Below are positions 30,001-39,404 of a DNA stretch of 64,000 bases, one piece after another; the stretch's first letter is position 1, and the number at the start of each line of letters is the position of its first letter. The notes under the pieces are model-generated. The model was not told the DNA's origin, made no database searches, and was given only the letters and a program-made list of their open reading frames with translations. Origin of the DNA: Tardiphaga alba (GTDB lineage: Bacteria; Pseudomonadota; Alphaproteobacteria; Rhizobiales; Xanthobacteraceae); contig NZ_CP036498.1 in the NCBI RefSeq assembly GCF_018279705.1, positions 3,799,001 to 3,863,000 of the forward strand. The letters run 5' to 3'. The position numbers were made by a program, and so were the translations under genes.

Positions 30001-32393
30001 CTGACATCGACATTGCCGTTAAACGCGGAGCCGTCGGCGGTGATCCGCGTCACGCCGGCGATCTGCTTGATGGTGCGGTCGCCCTCCATGGTCGGCTGCA
30101 CCTGAATCTGCGGAGCGAACGCGTAATCGGTACCGGTGTGGTTGAAGACCAGGGTGCCGTTGCCAGAGCCGAAGAAGAAGGTCGGCGCATTCAGGATGCC
30201 CGCGCCCGCAGCCGACTGCCCCTCGGCCGCACCGATATTGAGTGTACCGGTAGCGGTCGTGCTCGATGCGACGACAACGCCGTTCTGACCTGATGTGGTC
30301 GCAGTCAGCGTGCCGCCATCGGTAAGGGTCAATGTACCGGTGCCGGTGCTGGACCCGATGCGGACTGCGTTTCGCGCCGTCAGCGACGAACCGCTGCCGG
30401 TCACCAAGGCATTCGCCTGCGCGCCGGGGGCGGCGCTGACCGATATCAGCTGTCCATCGGCCTGCGCGCCGTTCTCGACGGTCAGCGTGCCGTTGGCCAC
30501 GATGAGGTTGGAATCGGCCGACAGCGATGCGGCGCTGCCACTCACCTTGACGGCAGCCGTCCCCGTGCCGCCGATGGTGACCAAGCCGGCCGACGTCACC
30601 GGTGTTGTCACGCTCTTCACCGCCAGTTTGCCGGTTCCGGATATGGTGAGCGTCGTATGGTCTCCCGCATCGACGCCGAGACGAAGCGCGCCGTTGTGAG
30701 TCGCCTCACCGCTGGCGATAGCGACATTGACGGCCTCGCCGGCACCAGTGGTGACGGGAGCGCTGCCCTGATCCCAGTTTGCTGCCGTGTCCCATGTACC
30801 GGTCGTACCGGTCCACTGGCGATCCGGCGCCGGCGTGCCGCGCAGCGCCACGGTGAGATAGGCGTGGTTCGCGTCAGAAGTCGAGGTGTAGGTCAGGAAC
30901 GCCGAGTTCTGCACCGTGAACGTGCCGCTCAGGGTGCCGGTGGACGTGATGATCGAGAACTGCTGCGGCGTGGCATAGTTGACGCTGTAGTCGCCCTGAC
31001 CGCCAAGCGCCGTCACCTCGAGCTTCGCGCCGGACGCGATGGTCACATTGCCACTAACGTTCGTGGCATCATGGTTCTTGTTGCCATCAATCTTCACTGC
31101 GTAGATCGAATTGGCGTCGAATGCGAGATCGCCGCGGACGGTGAGCGTTCCCGTCGTGCCGGTCAGACCCGGCGCCAGCGTGCCGCCGGCGCCGATGATC
31201 GTCTGCGTCGCTGCGTTATGACGGGTAGAGACATCGATCGTCTCCTCCCAGGCCGGTGTACCGATGGTGCCGATACCACCCAGAACGCCTGATCCGGAGA
31301 CATTGAAGTTGCCGCCGAGCGCAGATCCGCTTGTCGCAAGCAGCAACTTTCCACCGGTGACGTTGGTCGTGCCGCTGAAGCCGAGGCTGGTGCCAGTGAC
31401 ATGCGTCACACCGGCCATCTGATTGATCTCACCGTTCCCTTTGAGCGCCGTGTAATAGTCGTTCCCCGAAGACGACGTGATCTGATAGAAGCCGCCCCCT
31501 GTCAGCACCGGCGACAGCACGAATGGCGAGGCTTCGGTCGCGGTGTGGTTGAGCACCAGCTTGCTGTCATAGGCGGTGCCGAACGTGATCCCGCTCGCGG
31601 CGGACAGAATACCCGCCCCCGCTGCAGCTTGCCCCGCCGCTGCACCGATGTTCAGCGTGCCACTGCCGTCGCCGGAGCCTGGCATGAACCCGAGACCGAA
31701 CTCGCCACTGACGCTGAGGGCACCGCCGTTTGATAGCGTCAGGGTGGCGATGTTTGAATCGTCGCCCCTGAGCCCAAATCGTCCCGTCAAGGCCAGCAAC
31801 GAGCCGCTTCCGGTCACGAGGCTGCTGCCGAGGTTGATCGCATGAGCGTTGGTGCTGATCGTCTGTGCGGTCAGCGTGCCCCCGTTTTCGATCGTCAGAC
31901 CACCATTGATATTGATCCTGCCGTAGTGTGAATCGGGTTCACCGAGTACGATTTTGGAATTGGCACCCGACACGGTGACGGCGCTGGTCGCACCGACGGA
32001 CAAGCTAGCCAGCAGGTTCAACGTGCCGCCATTGTTGACGGTCAGCGTCGCGGTGTTCGTCGTATTGCCCACGCTGAGGCCCGATCCGATCGTGCCGCCT
32101 GCACTTCCGACGACGGCATTCCCGCTGGAAATCAGCGCGCCGTTATAGCTGAAACCGGTCGGTGGCGCACCCGGCGCCCAGTTCTGCGCATTGAAGAGCG
32201 AACCATCTCCTGCCGTGTTGTTCCAGACATAGGACGGCGCCTGCGCGTGGGCCTGGCTCATCCCGCAGATCGTGACGGCTGCGCCGGCCATCAGCACATG
32301 GCGCAGATGCGCGAGACGGGACTCGCGAACAAGCGGTCCGCAAAATGTCGTCGCCGACGGCGTATACGAGGTCGCACGATCAAAGTGCTGCAT
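27003..32393 (-). CDS. Autotransporter with passenger beta-strand repeats
   Basis: A 1796-residue type V secreted protein. A signal region at about residues 28-51 ends SQAHAQ. The passenger to about residue 1500 is built of glycine- and threonine-rich autotransporter repeats (NGGTL, GTLNIGAAAGQ). A domain of about 280 residues ends in RLRVQF, the terminal Phe signature of an outer-membrane barrel. Three long modules each end in a similar stretch (ALGGQGDY, then SAFLNYT and SDANN), so the passenger arose by internal duplication. GGGGA precedes ATG. It follows the TonB receptor by 82 bp on the same strand, which suggests iron-linked expression. Confidence 0.93.
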   Translation of the reverse strand: MQHFDRATSYTPSATTFCGPLVRESRLAHLRHVLMAGAAVTICGMSQAHAQAPSYVWNNTAGDGSLFNAQNWAPGAPPTGFSYNGALISSGNAVVGSAGGTIGSGLSVGNTTNTATLTVNNGGTLNLLASLSVGATSAVTVSGANSKIVLGEPDSHYGRININGGLTIENGGTLTAQTISTNAHAINLGSSLVTGSGSLLALTGRFGLRGDDSNIATLTLSNGGALSVSGEFGLGFMPGSGDGSGTLNIGAAAGQAAAGAGILSAASGITFGTAYDSKLVLNHTATEASPFVLSPVLTGGGFYQITSSSGNDYYTALKGNGEINQMAGVTHVTGTSLGFSGTTNVTGGKLLLATSGSALGGNFNVSGSGVLGGIGTIGTPAWEETIDVSTRHNAATQTIIGAGGTLAPGLTGTTGTLTVRGDLAFDANSIYAVKIDGNKNHDATNVSGNVTIASGAKLEVTALGGQGDYSVNYATPQQFSIITSTGTLSGTFTVQNSAFLTYTSTSDANHAYLTVALRGTPAPDRQWTGTTGTWDTAANWDQGSAPVTTGAGEAVNVAIASGEATHNGALRLGVDAGDHTTLTISGTGKLAVKSVTTPVTSAGLVTIGGTGTAAVKVSGSAASLSADSNLIVANGTLTVENGAQADGQLISVSAAPGAQANALVTGSGSSLTARNAVRIGSSTGTGTLTLTDGGTLTATTSGQNGVVVASSTTATGTLNIGAAEGQSAAGAGILNAPTFFFGSGNGTLVFNHTGTDYAFAPQIQVQPTMEGDRTIKQIAGVTRITADGSAFNGNVDVSGGSLLVDTNGKLGGAFNVTGGVLGGIGALGTAGTSINLTAGTLSPGLGNTIGTLNVAGDLAFGANSIYAVKFAGNETSDLTLVGGSVTIADGARVRATALGGQGDYGVNYAGAGYRYTILTALGAVTGQFSAVQNSAFLNYTTSSDANNVYLTVALKGDPAPTPTKYEWAGGTNDNDWSESANWTPYSPPPTYVAPINGTAVTVAINSGNAVIREAGTTLGNNLYLAENAGDQANLAITGNGTLQSSTVVVGGAGTAGLTVSGATAALNATGNILAGNGAGSNGTVTIQNGATATTTQIVGAGYSSGATGNIVVTGQNSSLTGRFLRLGYYGGTGTLTIANGATVTTTAIENGTAIAAQQGGTGTLNIGAAAGEAAVAAGTLNSDKVNFGSGTGTLVFNHTDTNYAFAPVLTSSDGSATIRHLAGTTRLTADSSAFDGTTNVSGGTLLVDTAGKLGGVFDVSGTGILGGIGTIGTAGKATTISSGTLAPGLVGAIGTLNVAGDLVFGANSTYAVNIAGNKTSDLTLVGGTTTIADGAKVLVSALGGQGDYGTDYSGSGHRYTILTSTGALTGKFTDVQDSAFLNYTSTSDANNAYLTAALKANPTNPTNPSVFTPVANTGNQIATARALDSLSQGSALWWAVANVPTYEAAREAYNQLSGAPIASSQAAMVNDSQAVRSAVNDRIRGAFDSVAAPNMAVMSYAPERDAYAYAGQFNKIAPQPAQRERESFAVWGSAFGSWGKVNSDGNAARVDTETGGLLAGVDTLVLNNWRLGLFGGYSHSKFNTSNSRGTSDSYHVGGYAGTSIGSLALRSGMSYTWYDNRSQRSITFLGQRADGHYKAGSFQAFGELGYRIDVSSAIALEPYVNASHVRLNTDAFQETGSIAALTVQEQNASTTYTTLGSRASTMFELAGFQTTARGGIGWRHAFGDIVPVSTVAFANSSSFTVSGLPIDQNVAVIEAGLDFRMLPSGTLGISYNGQYGARGSENGVNARLRVQF

Positions 32394-32475
32394 GATGTAT
32401 TCCCCTGGTCATTAAATCTGGCGGGAGCGATCCCGACGTTGAGCTGTTCGCGAAACGGGTCTGTGATTGTTGCGG

Positions 32476-35400
32476 TCAGAATCTGTAGTTGAGGCCGACC
32501 TTCACCGAATGCAGGTCGAGCGAGCTCGATGCGCGGCGCCCGTTAGCGACGCTGTAGCCGGGATGGTTTGTGTATCTGTAGATCGGGCCGCCTTGCGGAT
32601 TGACGCCGATGACCTCGCGCGTTTGATACGGCGCGACGCGGTTCGTGGGGGCACTGTCGAAGTCGTAATCCGTGTTGCCGAAGCGGCTATAGGTGTATTC
32701 GGACTTCAGCGACCAATGGTCGTTGATGGCGTATTCACCGCCGCCGCCGAAGGTGGCACCGATACGCGTTGCCGCGGAGTAATCGACCCAACCCACGCGG
32801 TAATCGAGATCCGCGAAGCGCAGGAAACTATCCTGATCGCGCGACACCATCTCGCGCATGATCGCGGCACCCGCTGTGCCATACAGCATCAGCCCGTTGG
32901 TGAAGGCATATCCAAGCCGACCGCGCACGGATGCCGTCCAGTCGATCTTGTGATAGGTGCGCGACTGCACCACGCCATTGGCCTGGAACGTCTGATTGAT
33001 ATCGGGGATCATGTGATCCTGACGCCCTTCAGCCCAGGACTTGCCGACATCCGCTTCGACGCCGAGCACGAAACGGTTCTCGAACTGCCAGTTGTAACCG
33101 GCCTGCACGCCGGCCTGTCCGCCGGAGAAACCGAGATTGGCGGATTCCGCCGCGGCATTCGCTTCGTTGATCGCGACGTGGCTGGCCGAGGTTTCGCCGC
33201 GCGGATCGAGAACGCTGGTGGCGCCTTCGGTATGCGCCTTGCCGAAACCGAGATAGGCGCCCGCATAGGGGCCGCTCCAGTCCGTCGGAGACCTTGCGGC
33301 ATTCGTGGCGGTGCGCAGCGTCGGCGACCAGCGCGGGATCGGCTGGTTGCCACCGAATTTTCCGGTCAGGCTGGCATAGAAAGTGCGGCCCGGCCCTGGC
33401 TGCGGCAGCAGGCCCAGCGGATCGACATAGAACTGATCGGTGAGATTCTCGACACGCAGCGCCGCGGTGTAGTTGTCGTCGATCTTGTATTCGGCGAACA
33501 CATCCACCAGCGTGTAGGGATTCCAGCGGATCTGCGAGATGAACGCCGAATAGCCCTGCGAGGTGATGTCGCCATGCGCGGCCGAACGCGGGCCGACGTA
33601 ATAGGCGCGGCCGCCGAGCGTCAGCCGGTCGTCGAACAGCTTCTGCGACAATTTGAGATCGACCGTGTATTTCGGCGGCACATGGTTGGTGGCGTAGTCG
33701 CCATAGAGCGACATGTTCCCGCAGGTCTCTTCGGTGACGCAATACTCCACCCGCGTGTAGTAATTGGCGCCGAGATCGGCGGTGAAACCGTTGTTTTCGT
33801 AGCGAGCGGACAGTTCATAGCCGTTGAAACGCGCGCCGAAGATGTTGTGGATGCGCAGCGCTGTGCCCTGCTTCACCTCCTGGGTGGCGCGCGAGATGTA
33901 ATCCTTCACCTGCCAGTCGAACCAGCCGAACTTCAGCCGCGCGATGTCGGTCTGCGCCAGAAGGCCCTCACGATTGATGTTGATGCCGGCATCCCAGCTA
34001 TTGAGGCGCTCTGGCTTCAGGCCCTTCTCGACAATGGTGAAGGTGCCGATGGTTTCCATCAGGCTCGGCAGGCGCAGCGCGCTGGAATAGTTGGTGTAGA
34101 ACTGAAGGTTCTTGACAGGCTCGATCACGATGCCGGCCGATGGGCTATAGCCGCCTGCGCCGCGCGGCGGGCCGCTTTCGATCGGCGTCGCCGTGGAGTC
34201 GTTGCCATAGATCCGCTGCGTGGCGCCGTCCGCCGAAAAGCTCGCATAACGCAAGCCGCCATTGAGCGTCAGCCATTGCACCGGCTTGTAGGACGCCTTG
34301 GTGAAGGCCCCCCACTCGTCGCGCGTGCCGGCCGACGGCATGACGATGTTGTAGTATTCGGCATAGCGCCCGAGACCGACCTGCTGGCCGAGATAGGACA
34401 CGCCGTAAGTGAGATCGAGGCTGCCATAGCGATCGAGCGAGAATTTCGATGTATTGGCGAGATCCGTCCCCACATGAATGTCTTGGTGCCGGTGCGGTAA
34501 TTCTCCGCCAGGCCGATTTCCGACGGCCATGGTTGCAAGGCGATATTCTGCGAGTTCGGCGTCGAGACCAGCCGGCCGTCATTGAACAGCTGGAAATAGG
34601 TCATCCAGGCCGTGGCCTTGAGATCGACGAGATCATTGTCGTCCGGATTCCAGCGATAGCGCAGGCTGGTGCTGTCGATCTTGGTGCCGGTGGTCGCGCC
34701 ATATTTGGTTTGCGACATGTTGGCCATGGCGCCGAACACGGGCAGCCAGTAGCCGCCCTCGCCGCGGTAATTGTTGTAGGTGATGTTGAGGCTCTGGCCG
34801 TCGTCGGAGCGCACGCTCGCTTTGGCCAGGATCGTTTCGGTGCGCAGCTGGGTGTTCAGCACCTCCTCGCCGGGCCGGTAGTTGGTGAAACCGTTATTGA
34901 CGTAGACGCCCTGGGCATTCAGCACGGGATCGGCGACCACGCCCTCGCCGCCATTCTTGCCGGCGAAATAGTTGCCCTGATTGCGATAGGCGTAGCCGAC
35001 CAGGAAATCCCAATTGTCCTGCTTCACCGCGCCGGCGAAGCTACCCGAGCCACTCGTCGGCGACAGAAAACCGGGACGGTCCAGCCCCGTCGACGACACG
35101 GCAGGAAACGACGCGCTGGCGGTGTTCGGCCAGTCGTAGCCGCCCTTCGCTTCGGGAGTCGGCGTCGCGGTGTTGGTGCCGAAGCCGCCCTTGACCTGAA
35201 TGCCCCAGCTGTCGCCGGGTTTGACGATGTCATTAGCACCGATGGTGCGCATGTTGACCGAGCCCGCCGCACCGCGCGACGCAACATCGAGGCCCTTGTT
35301 GATGTCGATCCCGGCAATGAAATCCGGATCGATATAGGTGCGGTTCGATTGGCCCTGATAGCCGTGATAGACGGTGACGGCGTTCTCCGCGTCATCCACC

Positions 35401-36014
35401 GACACCTTCACGCGCCCCTGCCCCTGCAGGCCGCGAATATTCACGTCGATGCCGCCCGCGCTGTTGCGCGAGTCTCCCGACATCACGCCGGGCGTGCCGC
35501 GAAAAATATCCGACGGACTCGATCCCCTGTAGCGCTCGATATCGGTGCCGGTGATGTGGCTCGTTGCGGCCGGCGTCTCATAGGGCGTGCTGGCCGATGT
35601 CTCGCTGCGCTTGCCCGAGACTTCGATCGTATCGAGCACGATGGAGCCATCCACCGGCGCCTGATTGAAGCTCGTCGCCATCGGATCGACCAGCGCCGCG
35701 CTGGACGGCCCGGTGATGCGCACATCGATGCCGGCCCCTGCGAGCATGGACATCAGCGCCTGGCGCGGCTCCATCACACCGGATACGGCACGTGTCGTGG
35801 TCGCGCGGCCGATCTGCGAGGAGTAACCGACCTGCCATCCGGAGGCGCGGCTGAATGCATCGATCGCCGGCGCCAGCGGCTGCGCTGGAATGAAGAAGTT
35901 GACCTTGCGATCGTCCTGCGCTTGCGCAAACGCGGGCGGAGCCGACTGGATCACACTTGTTGCGGCCGCGACAGCCAACAACACTCTCACGGTTACGCCC
36001 GTCTTCGCCCGCAC
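32476..36014 (-). pseudogene. TonB-dependent receptor fused to an Omp25-like barrel, frameshifted near 34469
   Basis: The reading is split. From GTG 36014 the first frame has a signal peptide, an STN signalling domain (VNFFIPAQPLAPAIDAFSR), a plug (RGSSPSDIFRGTPGVMSGD, NIRGLQGQGRV, a HasR-like heme/hemoglobin receptor style) and the first barrel strands, ending at TKTFMWG. The second continues TDLANTSKF to the barrel end at about 33352 (YASLTGKFGG). One extra G in the GGGG run (34468-34471) joins them into about 1180 residues. After the normal receptor end the frame runs on into an Omp25/RopB-type barrel of about 270 residues (WSGPYAGAYLGFG to LNYRF), a fusion I have not met. The FecI/FecR and STN parts imply cell-surface signalling. 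Confidence 0.88.
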
Positions 36015-36187
36015 CAGCAATTCCCCCAAAGCAACAGAGAGAAGACCTGCGAACCGCACTGCGCAGCACACGGGCCTTCAAAGGGGAGACGCGGAGCTCA
36101 TCTCGCCGTCACAAAAAAATTGACGGAGATCAGACAGATTCCAAACTGGATGATTGTGATGCGATGAAAAAACTGACGATGCGCGCG

Positions 36188-37192
36188 TCAGCGAAGGATG
36201 ATGAAGCCGCCGGGAAGGCTTGTCACCGTCGCGCCGACGGTCTCTGCGAGCGTGCGGATCGCATCTTCGGCATTGCCGACACGATAATTGCCGCTCACCG
36301 CATTATTCGTAAAACGATCCGTGGCAAGGATGACCCTGCCGCCATAGTAGCGGCGCAGTTCGTTCAGCGCCTTGCCGAAGGGCTGCTCGCGAAAAATGAT
36401 GCGGCCGTCCAGCCAGGCGAAGGACACGCTGGTATCGACGGCCGAGATCGCCGAGATCCGGCTGTCGCTGGCGGTGACCATCTCGCCCGGCTTGAGCACG
36501 ACGCGATCGCCACGATCCGCCTGTCGGCGAACATCGACGACGCCGCGCTCCAGCATCACGGTATCCTGCCTGTCGCCGATCTGGACATCGAACGCCGTGC
36601 CCTTCACCTCGACCTCGCTGACAGGTCCCGCCACGATGAAGGGCTGTCCCGCCATCTTGCGCACGTCGAAATAAGCTTCGCCGGCGAGCAACCTGACGAT
36701 CCGCTTGCCGTCGCTGAAATCGAGCGCGACGGCCGACGACGTGTTGAGCACCATGTCGGAGCCGTCAGGCAACTGGACGCGACGCAATTCGCCGGCCAGC
36801 GTGAGATGGTCCGATTGCAGGCGCAGCAGCAGTGACGGCTCAGGCAAGAGCGCAACCGCCAGCAAGGCGGCCACAGCGGCGACGCCGATCATCCACCGCC
36901 GAGCTGTCGGCTTTCGACGCAGGCGCACCACCGACGTGCGGCGATCGAGGCTCTGGCGATCCTGCACCGTCGCCGATCGCAAAGCGGGCGCGGCCTGAAC
37001 GCGCTGCAGGCGGGAGAACGCAGCCTGACGGGCGGGATCGCCGGCTAGCCATCGCTGGAAGTCTGCCTGCAGAGCCGGGTCGTCGCCCTCCTCCTGCAGA
37101 CGCAGAAACCAGTCGAGCGCCTCATCCGTCGCCGGATCCGGATGGTGGTAGCCACCGTCCGGCGTCAGCCCTCTGTTATCGTCCTTTGCCAC
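36188..37192 (-). CDS. FecR family anti-sigma/sensor protein
   Basis: A 334-residue inner-membrane protein. The cytoplasmic N-terminal FecR domain (DEALDWFLRLQEEGDD, FQRWLAGDPARQAAF) is followed by one membrane segment near residues 100-117 (MIGVAAVAALLAVALL). The periplasmic FecR domain (GELRRVQLPDGS, GEAYFDV, VEVKGTAFDVQ) ends in an STN-like tail (LNELRRYYGGRV). It relays receptor occupancy to the FecI-type sigma factor. GTG at 37192 is the best start. It lies between the sigma factor and the receptor, with an Irr-box-like site before it. Confidence 0.92.
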   Translation of the reverse strand: MAKDDNRGLTPDGGYHHPDPATDEALDWFLRLQEEGDDPALQADFQRWLAGDPARQAAFSRLQRVQAAPALRSATVQDRQSLDRRTSVVRLRRKPTARRWMIGVAAVAALLAVALLPEPSLLLRLQSDHLTLAGELRRVQLPDGSDMVLNTSSAVALDFSDGKRIVRLLAGEAYFDVRKMAGQPFIVAGPVSEVEVKGTAFDVQIGDRQDTVMLERGVVDVRRQADRGDRVVLKPGEMVTASDSRISAISAVDTSVSFAWLDGRIIFREQPFGKALNELRRYYGGRVILATDRFTNNAVSGNYRVGNAEDAIRTLAETVGATVTSLPGGFIILR

Positions 37193-37304
37193 TCACGCCA
37201 TCATGGATTGCAGGTGAAGGATGCTCATATGAATAGAGACGTTTCAAAAGCCCGGACGTCACAGCAAAAAACGCAGCGCCAATGGCGATTCGCTGATCGC
37301 AGGC

Positions 37305-37323
37305 ATTTAGAACGATTCGGAAA
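37305..37323. promoter_or_regulatory. Irr (ICE) box-like palindrome upstream of fecR
   Basis: TTTAGAACGATTCGGAAAG matches the TAGAA-N3-TTC core of the rhizobial iron control element bound by Irr; the right half site is imperfect. It lies about 115 bases before fecR, so fecR-receptor-autotransporter could be iron-regulated independently of fecI. Confidence 0.55.
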
Positions 37324-37356
37324 GTCACACACGCGGTCACGGGCCGCAAGAGGCGC

Positions 37357-37878
37357 CTATTTTTGCTCGAGGCGCCTCAGCACGTCATGGCAATGGCCCA
37401 TGACGAGCTTCACATCGTTGAAGATCGTATTCCGCGAGACGCCCAGATGATCGGCGATCTGCGCATAGGACCAGCCTTCGAGCTGCGACAAGGCCCAGGC
37501 CTTTCGTGCCCGTTCGGGAAGCTGCTCAAGCGCCTGCTGGAAGCATCGGATCGACTCACGCTCAATGATCACCGCTTCCGTGGTCGGAACATCGGCGGCG
37601 ACCTTCGCCATGTCCCCGTCATCGGCATCGAAGTCTTCGTAGCGCGCCCGCATCTTGCGGCGGCGCTGATAGTCCAGCGCGAGATTGCGCGCGGTCTGGT
37701 GCAGGAAGGCTTCGATATGCTCGATCGGCCCGACTTCGATCGCCTTGCGCGTTCGCAGATAGGTCTCCTGCGCGACATCTTCCGCGATCTGGCGGTCGCG
37801 GACGATGCGAAAGGCAATTCCCATCAGCGACTGACGGCGCGACATGAACACATCGTTCAACAACACGGACATCGACAT
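37357..37878 (-). CDS. ECF sigma factor, FecI-like
   Basis: A 173-residue ECF sigma factor. Region 2 includes GIAFRIVRDRQIAEDVAQET and FLHQTARNLALDYQRRR; region 4 includes LPERARKAWALSQLEGWSY and HLGVSRNTIFNDV. Gene order with fecR and a receptor bearing an STN domain is that of an iron-starvation signalling system, so it probably directs transcription of the receptor operon. ATG at 37878 or 37872 may be used. An inverted repeat GTGAA-N7-TTCAC lies upstream at 37944-37960. Confidence 0.92.
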   Translation of the reverse strand: MSMSVLLNDVFMSRRQSLMGIAFRIVRDRQIAEDVAQETYLRTRKAIEVGPIEHIEAFLHQTARNLALDYQRRRKMRARYEDFDADDGDMAKVAADVPTTEAVIIERESIRCFQQALEQLPERARKAWALSQLEGWSYAQIADHLGVSRNTIFNDVKLVMGHCHDVLRRLEQK

Positions 37879-37943
37879 GACACTACGCAACTAACTCAAC
37901 GCGAACGCTAACAAGCACTCGCGACAATACGGGCACGAACGTA

Positions 37944-37960
37944 GTGAAGTCTTAATTCAC
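37944..37960. promoter_or_regulatory. Inverted repeat upstream of the FecI-like gene
   Basis: GTGAAGTCTTAATTCAC has perfect 5-bp arms and lies about 65 bases before the sigma factor start. It may be an operator. It does not match the Irr core well, and no regulator can be named. Confidence 0.4.
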
Positions 37961-38092
37961 CCAAAAAAGCACACAATTAGATATGCTCCAGATGAAGCAA
38001 CGCGCCGAACATCAAAATGCGGGAGATGAATCGCAATTGCGCGCAACATGATCGCGATGCATGAAGACTAGGGCATCGCCTGATCGTCGCGA

Positions 38093-38932
38093 TCAGCTGC
38101 CGAACCTGACTGGCACGGACAGCAGGATACTGCCACCGCTGCCGACATTCGCGGGTGGTGCCGGCACCGGGCTCGCACGCCGCGCGATGGCGACGGCCTC
38201 CTGGTCGAGGCCCGCATCGCCCGACGATCCCGCGAGCCGCGCCGACAGCACGCGGCCGCTGCGATCGATCGTGAACGCCACCACCGCCGTCCCGCGCGCA
38301 CCGCCATTCGTCGCGCGCTTGTGGCGATTGAGATGCGCCATGATCATGCTGCGCCAGGTTGACGGCGACACCGACGACGAGGTCCCCGCCATCGCCGCCG
38401 CATTGATCGCGGCGCGCTGAACATCCGCGGCCTGCGGCGCCGATGTGTTCGGCGCGTTCTGCGTGCTGCGTTTCTGCGGCGGCTTGCTTGGCTTCTTCGG
38501 CTTCTCGGGCTTGCGCTTCTCGTACTTCGGCTTTTTCGCTTCCGTCGGCCTCGCCTGTTCGAGCACGGCCGTCGCCTGCGCGTTGTCCGGCAATGGCGCG
38601 ACGTCGTTCTTCACCTCCTGCTCGGCCTCCGCTTCCGCGGGGTCCAGCGGCTTTTCCTGCTCCGATGGCGTCGAGGCCTGCGACATCACCATCTGCGGAC
38701 CCACCGCCACATTTTCCTGCGGCACATCAGGTGCCGCAGGCACCGGCGCGAGTTCGATCATGATCGCCGCCGGCAGATCGGCAGGAGGCACCGCCGGGCT
38801 CGGCCAGTGCAGCGCCGCATAGACGACGCTGCCTTGCAGAGTGAGGACGCAGATCCCGGCCAGCGACCAGCGCAGCAGCGTGCGATGCACGGCCTCCTTG
38901 TCGGAGTGATGAACCGGACGCGTCGAGCTCAT
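38093..38932 (-). CDS. tonB: Energy transducer TonB
   Basis: A 279-residue protein with one N-terminal membrane anchor (about residues 22-42), a long proline-, lysine- and glutamate-rich periplasmic spacer (KKPKYEKRKPEKPKKPSKPP) and a C-terminal TonB domain from about residue 190 (WRSMIMAHLNRHKR, GTAVVAFTIDRSGRVLSARL). It couples proton-motive force from ExbBD to outer-membrane receptors. It lies six bases after exbD and ends the heme-linked operon. Confidence 0.95.
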   Translation of the reverse strand: MSSTRPVHHSDKEAVHRTLLRWSLAGICVLTLQGSVVYAALHWPSPAVPPADLPAAIMIELAPVPAAPDVPQENVAVGPQMVMSQASTPSEQEKPLDPAEAEAEQEVKNDVAPLPDNAQATAVLEQARPTEAKKPKYEKRKPEKPKKPSKPPQKRSTQNAPNTSAPQAADVQRAAINAAAMAGTSSSVSPSTWRSMIMAHLNRHKRATNGGARGTAVVAFTIDRSGRVLSARLAGSSGDAGLDQEAVAIARRASPVPAPPANVGSGGSILLSVPVRFGS

Positions 38933-38938
38933 GATGCG

Positions 38939-39400
38939 TTACTGCGCGTTCTGCAGCGGCATGGCGCCACCGGTCGTCGCCGGCGCTTCGAGACCGACCA
39001 GCGCGATCTTCAGATAGCCGGTGTTGCGCAGCAGGTTCATCACCTCCATCAGGTCGCCGTAATCCACCGTCTTGTCCGCGCGCAGGAAGATGCGCTCGTC
39101 GGTGTTGCCCCCGGTCTTGCCGTCGAGCGTGGATTTGAGCATGTCGCGCGGCACCGGATCGTTGCCGAGCGCCAGCGTCAGATCGCCTTTGACCGTGAGA
39201 AACACCGGCTCGTTCGGGCGCGGCTGCACCTGCGCATTCGACGCCGGCAGATCCACCGCGACATCCACCGTCGACAGCGGCGCCGCCACCATGAAGATGA
39301 TCAGCAGCACCAGCATCACGTCGATGAACGGCGTGACATTGATCTCGTGGTTCTCGGGGAGATCGTCGCTCTCGGTGCTCGCTTTCAGGCTTCCCGCCAT
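38939..39400 (-). CDS. exbD: Biopolymer transporter ExbD
   Basis: A 153-residue protein with the hallmark INVTPFIDVMLVLLIIFMV, whose Asp in FIDV carries protons, and a periplasmic domain with FLRADKTVDYGDLMEVM. ATG at 39400 gives the family's usual length; the longer open frame is a shadow of exbB. It lies four bases after exbB. Confidence 0.95.
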   Translation of the reverse strand: MAGSLKASTESDDLPENHEINVTPFIDVMLVLLIIFMVAAPLSTVDVAVDLPASNAQVQPRPNEPVFLTVKGDLTLALGNDPVPRDMLKSTLDGKTGGNTDERIFLRADKTVDYGDLMEVMNLLRNTGYLKIALVGLEAPATTGGAMPLQNAQ

Positions 39401-39404
39401 GATG

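Noticed and set aside
32467..34500. A 677-codon plus-strand frame opposite the TonB receptor
   Set aside because: The minus strand encodes a recognisable receptor barrel and porin domain; this frame shows no domain.
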